A stretch of DNA of 64,000 bases from Sphingopyxis yananensis (lineage in GTDB: Bacteria > Pseudomonadota > Alphaproteobacteria > Sphingomonadales > Sphingomonadaceae). Where the stretch lies: the NCBI RefSeq assembly GCF_020687785.1, contig NZ_JAJEWI010000009.1, positions 1 to 64,000 on the forward strand, read 5' to 3'. Of the stretch, positions 39,844 to 48,743 are shown piece after piece. The notes below the pieces were generated by a model, which did not search any database, was not told where the DNA came from, and was given only the letters and a program-made list of their open reading frames with translations. The first letter of the stretch is position 1. Each line of letters starts with the position of its first letter. A program made the translations under genes and the position numbers.

Positions 39844-40116
39844 TTAGTTGACGGCATCCTTCAGAGCCTTGCCAGCCTTAAACTTTGGCTGGTTCGACGC
39901 TTCGATGGTCATCGTTTCACCGGTGCGTGGGTTACGACCGGTCGATGCCTTACGCTGGCTAACAGCAAAGGTGCCGAAACCGACCAGACGAACTTCGTCG
40001 CCCTTCTTCAGCGAAGCCGTGATCGCCTCGAACACGGCTTCTACTGCTTTGCTCGCGTCAGCCTTGGTCAAACCGCTCGAGTCAGCGACGGTGGCGATCA
40101 GGTCTTGTTTGTTCAT
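39844..40116 (-). CDS. hupB: DNA-binding protein HU
   Basis: The 90-residue product MNKQDLIATVADSSGLTKAD... is a complete HU. It has the beta-arm sequence GRNPRTGETMTIEASNQPKFKAGKALKDAVN and the conserved GFGTFAV. HU homodimers bend and compact DNA. The ATG at 40116 gives the exact family length. It lies 181 bases downstream of lon in the same direction, the usual lon-hupB arrangement in proteobacteria, likely with its own promoter. Confidence 0.95.
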   Translation of the reverse strand: MNKQDLIATVADSSGLTKADASKAVEAVFEAITASLKKGDEVRLVGFGTFAVSQRKASTGRNPRTGETMTIEASNQPKFKAGKALKDAVN

Positions 40117-40297
40117 GCCTAAGGAACCCCTGCATTGGATAAAAAATTGATTCATGGTCAGGCCATGTGGCGACACTAACGCTGTTTCGCGGCATATTGT
40201 CAAAGCAAAAAGCGCGGAAAGCGACCAAAAAACTAGCTTTTTGCGACGAATAAGGAGTGGATTCCAATCCACTCCTCTATTTCATCCACTTCTGGAA

Positions 40298-42694
40298 TTA
40301 ATGGCGAATCAGCTTCTCGGGGTCGGCGGAACTGCCAACTGCTGGCGAAGCCGCCAATTCATCCGCTTCCGTCCACTCAATCGGTTCCAATTTGGACACC
40401 AAAGCACCCGCCAAAACCTCATCGACATGGGACACCGGAATGATCGTCAAACCGCTGGTGATATTGGCAGGAATGTCCGCCAAATCCTTTTCATTCTCTT
40501 GCGGAATGAACACGGTGGTGATGCCGCCGCGCAGGGCCGCCAGCAATTTTTCTTTCAACCCGCCGATCGCCAGCACGCGGCCACGCAAGGTGACCTCGCC
40601 AGTCATGGCGACATCGCTGCGCACAGCAACACCGGTCATGGTCGAAACCATGGCGGTGACCATGCCGACGCCGGCGGACGGACCATCTTTGGGAACCGCG
40701 CCTTCGGGCAAATGGATGTGAATATCCTTGCGGGCGAACAGGCTGGGCTTAATGCCATAGGCCGGTGCGCGGGCTTTGACGAAAGAAAGCGCGGCTTGCA
40801 CCGATTCCTTCATCACATCCCCCAATTTACCGGTGGTCTTGATCTGACCTTTGCCAGCCGCCGTCACGGTTTCGATGGTCAGCAATTCGCCGCCCACTTC
40901 GGTCCATGCCAAGCCCGTCACCGCGCCGACCTGATCTTCGCGGTCAGATACGCCGTGGCGATATTTACGCACACCAGCAAATTCCGCCAGATTTTCAGAC
41001 GTCACGACAACGCTGGTCGCTTTGCCTTCCAAAATCTTGCGCAGCGCCTTGCGGGCCAAACGGGCAATTTCACGTTCCAACGTCCGCACACCCGCTTCGC
41101 GGGTGTAATAACGGATCAGGTCGCGCAGCCCCTCGTCAGTCAGTTCAAACTCACCCTTTTTCAAACCATGCATTTCAATCTGCTTGGCGATCAGGTGAAG
41201 CTTGGAAATCTCAACCTTTTCATCCTCAGTATAGCCTTCCAGACGGATAATCTCCATCCGGTCCAGCAATGGCTGCGGCAGGTTCAAGCTATTGGCCGTG
41301 GTGACAAACATCACGTCCGACAGGTCAACATCGACCTCCAGATAATGGTCCTGAAATTTGTTATTTTGTTCCGGGTCCAACACTTCGAGCAGGGCCGATG
41401 CTGGGTCACCACGAAAATCTTGGCCCAATTTGTCGATTTCATCGAGCAAGATCAGCGGGTTCATCGTACCAGCCTTTTTCAGGTTGGTGACGATTTTGCC
41501 CGGCAGTGAACCAATATAGGTCCGGCGGTGGCCGCGAATTTCGCTTTCGTCGCGCACGCCGCCCAGCGACTGGCGGATAAATTCACGCCCCGTCGCCTTG
41601 GCAATGCTGCGGCCCAGCGATGTTTTCCCCACACCCGGCGGACCAACGAGGCACAGGATAGGCCCCTTCAGCTTGTTGGTGCGGGCCTGCACGGCCAGAT
41701 ATTCGATGATCCGGTCTTTGACCTTTTCCAACGCATAATGGTCGCCGTCGAGCACCGCCTGCGCTTTGGCAATGTCCTTTTTGAGCTTGGATTTCTTACC
41801 CCAAGGCAGGCCGGTCAGCACGTCCAAATAGTTGCGCACCACCGTCGCTTCAGCGGACATGGGGGCCATCGCACGCAGCTTTTTCATTTCCGCGTCGGCC
41901 TTGGCTTTGGCTTCGGCGGGCAATTTCAGCTTGTCGATTTTGGCTTGCAGTTCCGTCAGCTCGTCGCCGCCATCCCCATGGTCATTGCCCAATTCGCGCT
42001 GAATGGCTTTCAACTGCTCATTCAAATAATATTCGCGCTGGCTCTTTTCCATCTGGCGCTTCACGCGGCCACGGATCTTCTTTTCGACCTGCAATACGCC
42101 CAATTCGCCTTCCATGAAGGCGAACACCATTTCCAAACGCTTGGATGGTTCGCTTTCCACCAGCAAGGCTTGGCGATCGGCGACTTTGATGTTCAAATTG
42201 CCAGCCACGCTGTCGGCCAAACGTGATGGGTCGGTCAATTCCGCCAATTGCGTCGCCGCATCCGCCGGCATTTTCTTGTTCAACTTGGTATAGGATTCAA
42301 ATTGATCCATAACCGAGCGCATCAAAGCAGCCGTATCTTTGCTGTCGTCCGCAACATCTTCTAAAATTTCGACGTCCGCGATCACCGCTTTTTCTTGCGA
42401 AGCCAAAGATTTCAGCTTCGCACGGCGCTTGCCTTCCACCAACACCCGCACGGTGCCATCGGGCAGTTTCAGCAATTGCAAAACGGTGGCGACAACGCCG
42501 ATATCATAAAGATCGTCGCGCGCCGGATCATCCTCACCGGGATCAAGCTGGGCGACCAGAAAAATTTCTTTGTCGCTTTCCATGGCGACTTCCAACGCCG
42601 CAACAGACCGGTCCCGCCCAACAAACAGCGGAACGATCATGTGGGGAAACACCACAATATCGCGAAGGGGAAGTAAAGGGAAAGATTGCGTCAT
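40298..42694 (-). CDS. lon: ATP-dependent protease Lon
   Basis: This 798-residue protein has an N-terminal LON substrate domain (FPLLPLRDIVVFPHMIVPLFVGR), a coiled coil, an AAA+ module with Walker A GPPGVGKTSLG and Walker B LLDEIDKL, and a C-terminal peptidase with catalytic Ser in GPSAGVGM and Lys in GGLKEK. It degrades misfolded and regulatory proteins. The ATG at 42694 has AGGAG five bases upstream; an upstream ATG at 42715 is not in the family. The C-terminus has a short extra tail of about 15 residues. Confidence 0.96.
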   Translation of the reverse strand: MTQSFPLLPLRDIVVFPHMIVPLFVGRDRSVAALEVAMESDKEIFLVAQLDPGEDDPARDDLYDIGVVATVLQLLKLPDGTVRVLVEGKRRAKLKSLASQEKAVIADVEILEDVADDSKDTAALMRSVMDQFESYTKLNKKMPADAATQLAELTDPSRLADSVAGNLNIKVADRQALLVESEPSKRLEMVFAFMEGELGVLQVEKKIRGRVKRQMEKSQREYYLNEQLKAIQRELGNDHGDGGDELTELQAKIDKLKLPAEAKAKADAEMKKLRAMAPMSAEATVVRNYLDVLTGLPWGKKSKLKKDIAKAQAVLDGDHYALEKVKDRIIEYLAVQARTNKLKGPILCLVGPPGVGKTSLGRSIAKATGREFIRQSLGGVRDESEIRGHRRTYIGSLPGKIVTNLKKAGTMNPLILLDEIDKLGQDFRGDPASALLEVLDPEQNNKFQDHYLEVDVDLSDVMFVTTANSLNLPQPLLDRMEIIRLEGYTEDEKVEISKLHLIAKQIEMHGLKKGEFELTDEGLRDLIRYYTREAGVRTLEREIARLARKALRKILEGKATSVVVTSENLAEFAGVRKYRHGVSDREDQVGAVTGLAWTEVGGELLTIETVTAAGKGQIKTTGKLGDVMKESVQAALSFVKARAPAYGIKPSLFARKDIHIHLPEGAVPKDGPSAGVGMVTAMVSTMTGVAVRSDVAMTGEVTLRGRVLAIGGLKEKLLAALRGGITTVFIPQENEKDLADIPANITSGLTIIPVSHVDEVLAGALVSKLEPIEWTEADELAASPAVGSSADPEKLIRH

Positions 42695-42841
42695 TACGGC
42701 TCCTAGGACGGGCATCTTGCGCGATGCCTCGCCCTCTGCATTACGGATTTAAACGCTAATATGGCGCAGTTCGCCCGTTGTTCAATAACGGGACCATGCA
42801 AAAACACTTGTCCAGCGCACGCCGATGGCGCGCAGCGACCG

Positions 42842-43177
42842 TCAGAACGGCAGCTTAAATCCAGGAGGAAGCGGTAAGCTGCTGGTCATGCGGCCCATTT
42901 CATCATTACTGACGACATCGGCTTTTTCGCGCGCATCATTAAATGCTGCGGCCAGCAAATCTTCCAACATCTGCTTTTCGGACATCAGCATCAGGCTGTC
43001 ATCAATGCTGATGCTTTTGATACGCCCCTTGGCGCTGGCCAAAACTTTCACCAAGCCGCCGCCAGAAACGCCTTCCACCTCGACCGCGTCGAGCTTGGCC
43101 TGCGCCTCTTGCATTTGGGCCTGAACGGTTGCGGCTGCTTCCTGAGCAGCCTTCATCATATCTTCGATCGATTTCAT
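42842..43177 (-). CDS. ybaB: YbaB/EbfC nucleoid-associated protein
   Basis: This 111-residue protein is a typical YbaB: MKSIEDMMKAAQEAAATVQAQMQEAQAKLDAVEVEGVSGGGLVKV, then IDDSLMLMSEKQMLEDLLAAAFNDAREK. It is a small dimeric DNA-binding protein. The dnaX-ybaB order is conserved in most bacteria and seen here, 18 bases apart, indicating one operon. The C-terminus ends in SSLPLPPGFKLPF, typical of alphaproteobacterial members. Confidence 0.94.
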   Translation of the reverse strand: MKSIEDMMKAAQEAAATVQAQMQEAQAKLDAVEVEGVSGGGLVKVLASAKGRIKSISIDDSLMLMSEKQMLEDLLAAAFNDAREKADVVSNDEMGRMTSSLPLPPGFKLPF

Positions 43178-43195
43178 ATCTCTGCCCTATGCTGA

Positions 43196-45193
43196 TTATT
43201 TCGGCTCTTCAAGGCTGGCACCCGGAAAAGTCTCCAAAGCCGCTTTTACCACGGGCAAATCGCGAATGCGCGCCTCATTATCCGCCAGCTTTGCCTTTTC
43301 CATATCCAACAAGCTGGACCTGCCCTGCCCCGCATCTTCGCGCACGCGCCAACGGCTCCCCGTCAGTTCAAACAAGGCCTCGCTCAATCGGCGGGGGAAA
43401 TCCTGCCCCAAAGCCTCGCACGCTTCATAGCTGATCAGGCCCGCATCCAATAAAATGGGCCGCATCTGGTCATGGATCAGTCCCGCCAAGACATGCCGAC
43501 CATTGGCTTCCATCAAATGATGCAATTGCGCGATGGTCAGCGGCTCGGCTCGGGCTTCTGCTGCGGGTTCGGCGGCCTGAGCAGGGGCAAAGAGCGTGTC
43601 AGACGGCACATCGCCGCCATCCTCATCATCTTCCAATTCCCCTTCTAGGCCCGCCTCACTTTCGGCGGTGGGTTCGGGTGCATCGACGGCCGCTGGTTCC
43701 TCCACGTCAACCAAAGCTGGGGCGGCCACATCTTCCACAACCTCAACCGCCGGTTCGGGTTGGTCATCCCACGGCGCAACCTCTTGCGCGAGCGGCGCAG
43801 CGGGCACCTCGGGAACAACGACGACTTCGGGAACCGGCGTCGGTGCAGGTGAAGGTGCGATTGCAACCGGTGCTGCAGCGGGCGCTACCATCGGTGCTGG
43901 AGCCGCAATCGGCGCAGAGGTCGTGGCTGGCAAGCCCGCGAAATTCGCCTGCACCAACAGCTTGGCCAGTTCGCCAGGGTCAGGCATCGCGGCGGCGTAA
44001 ATGACGCGCAGCAACAGCATTTCCACATGGTCCAGCGGCTGGTTGGCGCGCAGAACCTCTTCATGCCCCGTCAACAGCAATTGCCACAAGCGGTTCAGCG
44101 GCGCAAAGCCCATCGCCTGCGCCCACGCCAATATGCGTTCGCGGTCGTCTGCAGCCAAGGCTGGGTCATCAAAGCGCGACAATTTCGCCAGCGTTACCTT
44201 ATGCACCAAATCCATCAGGCCGCGCACCAAGGTAATGGGTTCAATGCCCAGCGCATATTGCACCCGCACCAAATCAATCGCCGCGCCCGCATCGCCTTCC
44301 AATATTTGCGCCAGCAAATTGGCGGTCACGCTGCGGTCGGACAGGCCCAGCATATGCCGCACTTGATCGGCGCTGACAGTGCCGCCGCCATCCAAATCGG
44401 CATGGGCAATGGCTTGGTCCAAAATCGACAAGCCATCGCGCACCGACCCTTCGGCCGCATGGGCAATCAGCCATGTCGCGGCATCTTCGGCGCTAACCTG
44501 TTCCTTGGCCAAAATTTGCGTAAAATGGTCGAACAACATGTCGGGCGTAATGCGGCGCAAATCGAAACGCTGACACCGCGACAAGACCGTCACTGGCACC
44601 TTGTTCACTTCGGTGGTGGCGAACAAGAATTTGACGTGCGGCGGCGGCTCTTCCAGCGTTTTGAGCAGCGCATTAAACGCGTTGCGCGTCAACATATGCA
44701 CTTCGTCGATTATATAGATTTTATAGCGCGCCGACACAGCCGCATAGCGCACCGCCTCAATAATCTCGCGCACATCGTCGACGCCGGTATTGGACGCGGC
44801 GTCCATCTCGATCACGTCAATATGCCGCCCTTCGGTGATCGCACGGCACGGTTCGCACAGCCCGCACGGATCAATCGTCGGCCCGCCTTGCCCGTCTGGG
44901 CCAATGCAATTCAGTGCCTTGGCAATCAAACGCGCCGTCGATGTTTTCCCGACCCCGCGCACGCCCGTCATCAAAAAGGCATGGGCCAAGCGATCACGCG
45001 CAATGGCGTTGCCCAGCGTACGCACCATCGCGTCTTGGCCAATCAATTCGGCAAAGGTTTGCGGGCGATATTTGCGGGCCAATACGCGATAGGGACCGGA
45101 TGACGCACCCGCCAAATTCGGGGCCTGCGGCTGTGCTGGCTCGTCAAGCCCCAGCGCGTTCATCGGCATATCATCTGAAACGGAATCATTCAT
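43196..45193 (-). CDS. dnaX: DNA polymerase III subunit gamma/tau
   Basis: This protein of about 665 residues contains YRVLARKYRPQTFAELIGQDAMV, Walker A GVRGVGKTSTARL, a zinc module (CGLCEPC), DEVHMLTRNAFNALLKTLEEPP and the SRC sensor. A long Pro/Ala/Glu-rich linker (about 430-560) precedes a C-terminal tau-like domain that would bind the polymerase. It is the clamp-loader motor. The start MNDSVSDD at 45193 is the most likely; an upstream extension crosses toward the SRP RNA. No obvious frameshift site for a short gamma form was seen. Confidence 0.94.
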   Translation of the reverse strand: MNDSVSDDMPMNALGLDEPAQPQAPNLAGASSGPYRVLARKYRPQTFAELIGQDAMVRTLGNAIARDRLAHAFLMTGVRGVGKTSTARLIAKALNCIGPDGQGGPTIDPCGLCEPCRAITEGRHIDVIEMDAASNTGVDDVREIIEAVRYAAVSARYKIYIIDEVHMLTRNAFNALLKTLEEPPPHVKFLFATTEVNKVPVTVLSRCQRFDLRRITPDMLFDHFTQILAKEQVSAEDAATWLIAHAAEGSVRDGLSILDQAIAHADLDGGGTVSADQVRHMLGLSDRSVTANLLAQILEGDAGAAIDLVRVQYALGIEPITLVRGLMDLVHKVTLAKLSRFDDPALAADDRERILAWAQAMGFAPLNRLWQLLLTGHEEVLRANQPLDHVEMLLLRVIYAAAMPDPGELAKLLVQANFAGLPATTSAPIAAPAPMVAPAAAPVAIAPSPAPTPVPEVVVVPEVPAAPLAQEVAPWDDQPEPAVEVVEDVAAPALVDVEEPAAVDAPEPTAESEAGLEGELEDDEDGGDVPSDTLFAPAQAAEPAAEARAEPLTIAQLHHLMEANGRHVLAGLIHDQMRPILLDAGLISYEACEALGQDFPRRLSEALFELTGSRWRVREDAGQGRSSLLDMEKAKLADNEARIRDLPVVKAALETFPGASLEEPK

Positions 45194-45411
45194 ACCGCCC
45201 TGTGTAAGGGCCGCAGCCCCGCTTGTCGAAGGGGATTTCTGCCCGCCCCACGGCAAAAGCGGCCATGGCTTTGTCCTGCGCGGCAACGCGCTAAACCGAG
45301 CGCCCATCACCGCGCAGTTTCGACATTTATTTTAGGAAATAAACCAGCGCCTATGACTGGACCCGTTGCATCATGGCCGCGCGCCGCGCTGGACCATATT
45401 TCAAACTGGGG

Positions 45412-45502
45412 TGGGAGCCGGAACGACCCGTAGCGAATTCGTTACGGCTGCTTCCTTCCGGACCTGACCGGGTTGGCGAAGACTACGTCCGCCCGACTCC
45501 CA
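45412..45502 (-). ncRNA. ffs: Signal recognition particle RNA (4.5S)
   Basis: On the minus strand the conserved apical domain reads GGTCAGGTCCGGAAGGAAGCAGCC, shown here in pieces: GGTCAGGTCCGG then AAGGAAGCAGCC. The flanking sequences pair as TGGGAGTCGG with CCGGCTCCCA, closing a long hairpin of about 91 nt. This is the bacterial small SRP RNA, partner of Ffh in co-translational targeting. It lies upstream of dnaX, a common alphaproteobacterial arrangement. Confidence 0.93.
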
Positions 45503-45588
45503 AGGCGCATATGGCGGGGGATCGGCGACATTGCAAGCGCCGCCCGAAAAATTGTTGCGGCGCGGATATTTGAAATATTGACGCGATT

Positions 45589-45924
45589 TCAGCGGCCAAG
45601 CTGCATATTCCGGCTTTCAGTCGGAATTTTCACCACCAAGCCGTCCAATTCCTCGGTCAAGACAATCTGGCAGGCCAAGCGGCTGGTCCGCCGCACCCCA
45701 GCCGCCAAGTCCAGCATATCTTCTTCCATATCGCTAGCGCTCGGCAAGCGATCGAAATATTCTTTGTCCACGATAACATGACAGGTCGAACAGGCCATTT
45801 GCCCTTCGCACGTCCCCTCCAATGGCATCAGCGCCATTTGCGCGACGGTCAGCAGATTATCGCCCACCGCGGCTTCCACTTGGGTTTCGCCGTCGCCGTC
45901 GGCATGGACAAAGGTTATGCGCAT
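45589..45924 (-). CDS. 2Fe-2S ferredoxin (adrenodoxin/ISC type)
   Basis: The 111-residue product has the cluster ligands in the order C-x5-C-x2-C (GTCEGQMACSTCHV, about residues 39-47) and a later C in ACQIVL. It has the acidic EEDMLDLA helix typical of vertebrate-type ferredoxins. These deliver electrons in Fe-S assembly or to P450 and dioxygenase systems. The ATG at 45924 overlaps the stop of the cysteine desulfurase gene, so the pair is co-translated, which favours a role in Fe-S biogenesis. Confidence 0.9.
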   Translation of the reverse strand: MRITFVHADGDGETQVEAAVGDNLLTVAQMALMPLEGTCEGQMACSTCHVIVDKEYFDRLPSASDMEEDMLDLAAGVRRTSRLACQIVLTEELDGLVVKIPTESRNMQLGR

Positions 45925-47015
45925 CAATTCACCCCCTGCAACTGCGCCGCCTGCCGGATCGCGTCCAACGCCGCCCGCAATTCCGCTTCCTTGGTGTAAC
46001 GGCCCCAACCCAATCGAATGGAGGACCGCGCCTCTGTCTCGCTCATTCCCATGGCGCGCAGCACATGGCTGACCTTACCCGACCCGCTGCCACACGCGCT
46101 GCCCAGCGAAAAGGCGATATTGCGCGCATCAGACATCAAGCGCAAACCATTCACCCCATCGCGGCGGATATTCATATTCCCGCGATAGCGATGGTCCTGC
46201 GAGCCATTGATCGTCCATTCCGGCAAGATGGCCCGCGCCACATGCCACAAATGATCGACATGCGCTGCGTCAGCGTCAAAATTTTGGGCCGCCAAGGCCG
46301 CCGCCGCGCCAAATCCGGAACAGAGCATCGGCGATACCGTGCCCGACCGCATCCCTTGTTCCTGCGCGCCGCCCAGCATCAAGGGCGGCAAATCCACGCC
46401 GTCCCGCACCCACAAGGCCCCAATACCCTTGGGTCCATGAATTTTATGGGCCGAAATCGCTACCATATCCGCGCCATCCGGAATGGCGACACGGCCATAG
46501 CCTTGCACCGCATCACATAGTAGCAAGCTGTTCTTGGCATGGGCTGCATCGGCAAAATCCTGCACCGGCTGAATGGTGCCAACCTCATTGTTCACTAGCA
46601 TCATGGCGACCACGCCATTTTCGGGGATCAAGGCGTCATCCACCGCCAAGCCCACGCCCTTGGCATCCACCGGCAAAATCGACGCCTGCAATTTTTCCAG
46701 ACATTGCAAGGTCGCGGCATGTTCAATCGCCAATCCGGCGACGCCGCCCGAATATTCGCGCGTCGCACAAAATAGCGCCCAATTCAGCGCCTCTGTCGCG
46801 CCCGATGTGAAATAAACGCGGCCATTGGCGGGCAATAGCGCCGCCACCTGATCCCGCGCCACCTCGACCGCTGCCGCGGCTGCGCGGCCTGCGCGGTGGG
46901 TGCTGGCAGGATTGGCAAAGGCGGGCACATCGTCCGCCGTGCCCATCCATTTGAGCATGGCGTCTTTGGCTTCGGGGGCCAGCGGCGTTGTCGCTTGATA
47001 ATCAAGATAGATCAT
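45924..47015 (-). CDS. Cysteine desulfurase (NifS/IscS family)
   Basis: This protein of about 363 residues is a class V aminotransferase: MIYLDYQATTPLAPEAKDAML, the PLP-binding Lys in ISAHKIHGPKGIGALWV, and the active-site Cys in LGSACGSGSGKVSHVLRAMG. It removes sulfur from cysteine as persulfide for Fe-S or tRNA thiolation. No iscR, iscU or sufBCD is adjacent, so it is a secondary desulfurase paired only with the ferredoxin. The start at 47015 gives the family N-terminus. A Fur-like box lies about 100 bases upstream. Confidence 0.92.
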   Translation of the reverse strand: MIYLDYQATTPLAPEAKDAMLKWMGTADDVPAFANPASTHRAGRAAAAAVEVARDQVAALLPANGRVYFTSGATEALNWALFCATREYSGGVAGLAIEHAATLQCLEKLQASILPVDAKGVGLAVDDALIPENGVVAMMLVNNEVGTIQPVQDFADAAHAKNSLLLCDAVQGYGRVAIPDGADMVAISAHKIHGPKGIGALWVRDGVDLPPLMLGGAQEQGMRSGTVSPMLCSGFGAAAALAAQNFDADAAHVDHLWHVARAILPEWTINGSQDHRYRGNMNIRRDGVNGLRLMSDARNIAFSLGSACGSGSGKVSHVLRAMGMSETEARSSIRLGWGRYTKEAELRAALDAIRQAAQLQGVN

Positions 47016-47111
47016 GACCTTCTCATCTGCCTTGTTATCCCCCCCCTGTCGAGAGCGGAGGAATGCTGACATCGTAATTCTCATCTAGCGAAGCACAGAA
47101 TAAGTAATTAT

Positions 47112-47126
47112 TGAGAATGATTCGCA
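47112..47126. promoter_or_regulatory. Fur-like box upstream of cysteine desulfurase
   Basis: TGAGAATGATTCGCA matches the 7-1-7 Fur pattern (TGAGAAT and ATTCGCA are inverted copies with one mismatch). It lies in the interval between the divergent cysteine desulfurase and hydrolase genes. This would link the Fe-S pair to iron status. Compare the fuller box at 61978. Confidence 0.6.
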
Positions 47127-47252
47127 AAATTTGCATTTTCCCTGCGCATTCGCATATAGGCAGCACAGACATTTTCTATCCGCCAGTCGGCACCATCCCC
47201 ACCAAGGACGGCGACGACCAAGCGGCCCCCACCTTATTTGCGAAGGTCCCAG

Positions 47253-47909
47253 ATGCCCGACGTCATTTTCCCCGGCCCCGAAGGCCGTATCGAAGGCCGC
47301 TTCTCTCCCCCACCGCGCCCCCGCGCGCCGGTTGCGCTGATTCTTCACCCCCACCCACAGGGCGGCGGCACGATGAATGACCGTATCACACAGGCCATGT
47401 ACAAAAGCTTTGTGGCACGTGGTTTTGCCGTATTGCGCTTTAACTTTCGCGGCGTCGGGCGCAGCCAAGGCACGTTCGACAATGGCATTGGCGAATTGTC
47501 CGATGCCGCATCGGCGCTTGATTGGGTGCAAAGCATCCACCCCGAAGCCCAAACCACATGGGTCGCTGGCTTCAGCTTTGGTGCATGGATCGCCATGCAA
47601 TTGCTAATGCGCCGTCCCGAAATTCGCGGCTTCATCTCGGTGGCTCCGCCCGCCAACATGTATGATTTCAGCTTCCTTGCCCCTTGCCCTTCATCGGGCA
47701 TTTTGGTGGCTGGCGGCGGCGACGAAATCGTCCCGCCCAGCGCCGTGCAAAAGCTGGTCGACAAATTGCGCACGCAAAAGGGCATCACCATCGAACATGA
47801 TGAAATTCCCCGCGCCAACCATTTCTTTGAACATGAACTCGATCAATTGATGGGCAGCGTGAACAAATATCTGGACATGCGCTTGGCGCCAGATTGCCCG
47901 ATCCGCTAA
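47253..47909 (+). CDS. Alpha/beta hydrolase
   Basis: This 218-residue protein has alpha/beta-hydrolase features: ALILHPHPQGGGTMND (oxyanion HPHP motif), LRFNFRGVGRSQG, the nucleophile elbow GFSFGAW, and late DEIVPP with HFFEHEL supplying Asp and His. It belongs to the YsgA/DUF-type small hydrolase group with HPHPxxGG. Substrate is unknown. The ATG at 47253 follows GAAGG. A terminator follows directly. Confidence 0.88.
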   Translation: MPDVIFPGPEGRIEGRFSPPPRPRAPVALILHPHPQGGGTMNDRITQAMYKSFVARGFAVLRFNFRGVGRSQGTFDNGIGELSDAASALDWVQSIHPEAQTTWVAGFSFGAWIAMQLLMRRPEIRGFISVAPPANMYDFSFLAPCPSSGILVAGGGDEIVPPSAVQKLVDKLRTQKGITIEHDEIPRANHFFEHELDQLMGSVNKYLDMRLAPDCPIR

Positions 47910-47932
47910 GGTCGGCCATCACAAACAAACGG

Positions 47933-47960
47933 AAAAAGGGCTGCTTCGGCGGCCCTTTTT
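47933..47960 (+). terminator. Rho-independent terminator after the hydrolase gene
   Basis: An AAAAAGGGC arm pairs with GGCCCTTTTT around TGCTTCGGC, giving a stable UUCG-type hairpin followed by T residues. It lies 24 bases beyond the stop. It also faces the small leftward gene at 47983. Confidence 0.75.
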
Positions 47961-47982
47961 CATGGGCTGCCGCACGCCCCCA

Positions 47983-48150
47983 TCAGGGGTTAACCGGCAC
48001 CATCCATATGGCAACATTGGCAAATAGCACCAAGGCCGCAATCAACATCAACAGGCCGTGCTTGCGATCCCCGCGCCGAAACACCATCACGGACCCAATC
48101 AACAAAGCAATGGCCCCCAGCATGGCGATTGATAATAATGTGTCACCCAT
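47983..48150 (-). CDS. Small two-span membrane protein
   Basis: A 55-residue frame reads MGDTLLSIAMLGAIALLIGS, continues through a basic turn (VFRRGDRKHG), and ends with a second membrane segment (LLMLIAALVLFANVAIWM). The hydrophobic pattern and placement between two terminators or promoters suggest a real gene that is shorter than usual cut-offs. Ribosome-site support is weak. No family is recognised. Confidence 0.55.
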   Translation of the reverse strand: MGDTLLSIAMLGAIALLIGSVMVFRRGDRKHGLLMLIAALVLFANVAIWMVPVNP

Positions 48151-48287
48151 GGCCCATGCTGCTAATCCAATCCATCCTAACCGTAAAGCAGCGGACGAAT
48201 AAAAAGCGGCTCTGCTTATGGCCTTTTCGGGGGTGATCGACTAAAGCGCCCCGCATTGATTCCCTTCACCCTTGCGGGAGGCGCCCG

Positions 48288-48722
48288 ATGCGCATCGCCA
48301 TAGCATCCGACCATGCAGCCATTGACCTGAAATCCACGCTGGTGGAATATTTGACGGGTCTGGGCCATGACGTTCAAGATCTGGGGCCAAACAGCCCCGA
48401 CAGCGTTGATTATCCCGACTATGGTTACAAGCTGGCCAATGCGATTGCCGACGGTTCGGCGGATCGCGGCGTGGCGCTATGCGGTTCCGGCATCGGCATC
48501 AGCATTGCGGTGAATCGCAACAGCGCTTGCCGCTGCGCGCTGGTGGGCGAACCTTTGTCAGCCAAACTCAGCCGTGAACATAATGACGCCAATGTCATTG
48601 CCATGGGCGCACGCCTGACCGGTGTTGATATGGCCAAGGCTTGCCTCGACGCCTTTTTAACCACCGAATTTGGCGGTGACCGGCATGCTCGCCGCGTTGC
48701 CAAGCTTTCCACCCCCGCCTGA
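48288..48722 (+). CDS. rpiB: Ribose 5-phosphate isomerase B
   Basis: This 144-residue protein starts MRIAIASDHAAIDLKSTLVEYL and has the catalytic GVALCGSGIGISIAVNR, then REHNDANVIAMGARL and the final RHARRVAKL. RpiB interconverts ribose 5-phosphate and ribulose 5-phosphate. GGGAGG precedes the ATG. glyA follows after 21 bases, a conserved rpiB-glyA order in alphaproteobacteria that together feeds pentose and one-carbon metabolism. Confidence 0.95.
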   Translation: MRIAIASDHAAIDLKSTLVEYLTGLGHDVQDLGPNSPDSVDYPDYGYKLANAIADGSADRGVALCGSGIGISIAVNRNSACRCALVGEPLSAKLSREHNDANVIAMGARLTGVDMAKACLDAFLTTEFGGDRHARRVAKLSTPA

Positions 48723-48743
48723 TTGAAACAGGGAGAATAGCCG

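Noticed and set aside
40154-41509. 451-codon plus-strand frame opposite lon
   Set aside because: Lon is unmistakable on the other strand. The antisense translation is rich in His, Gln and Phe without domains.
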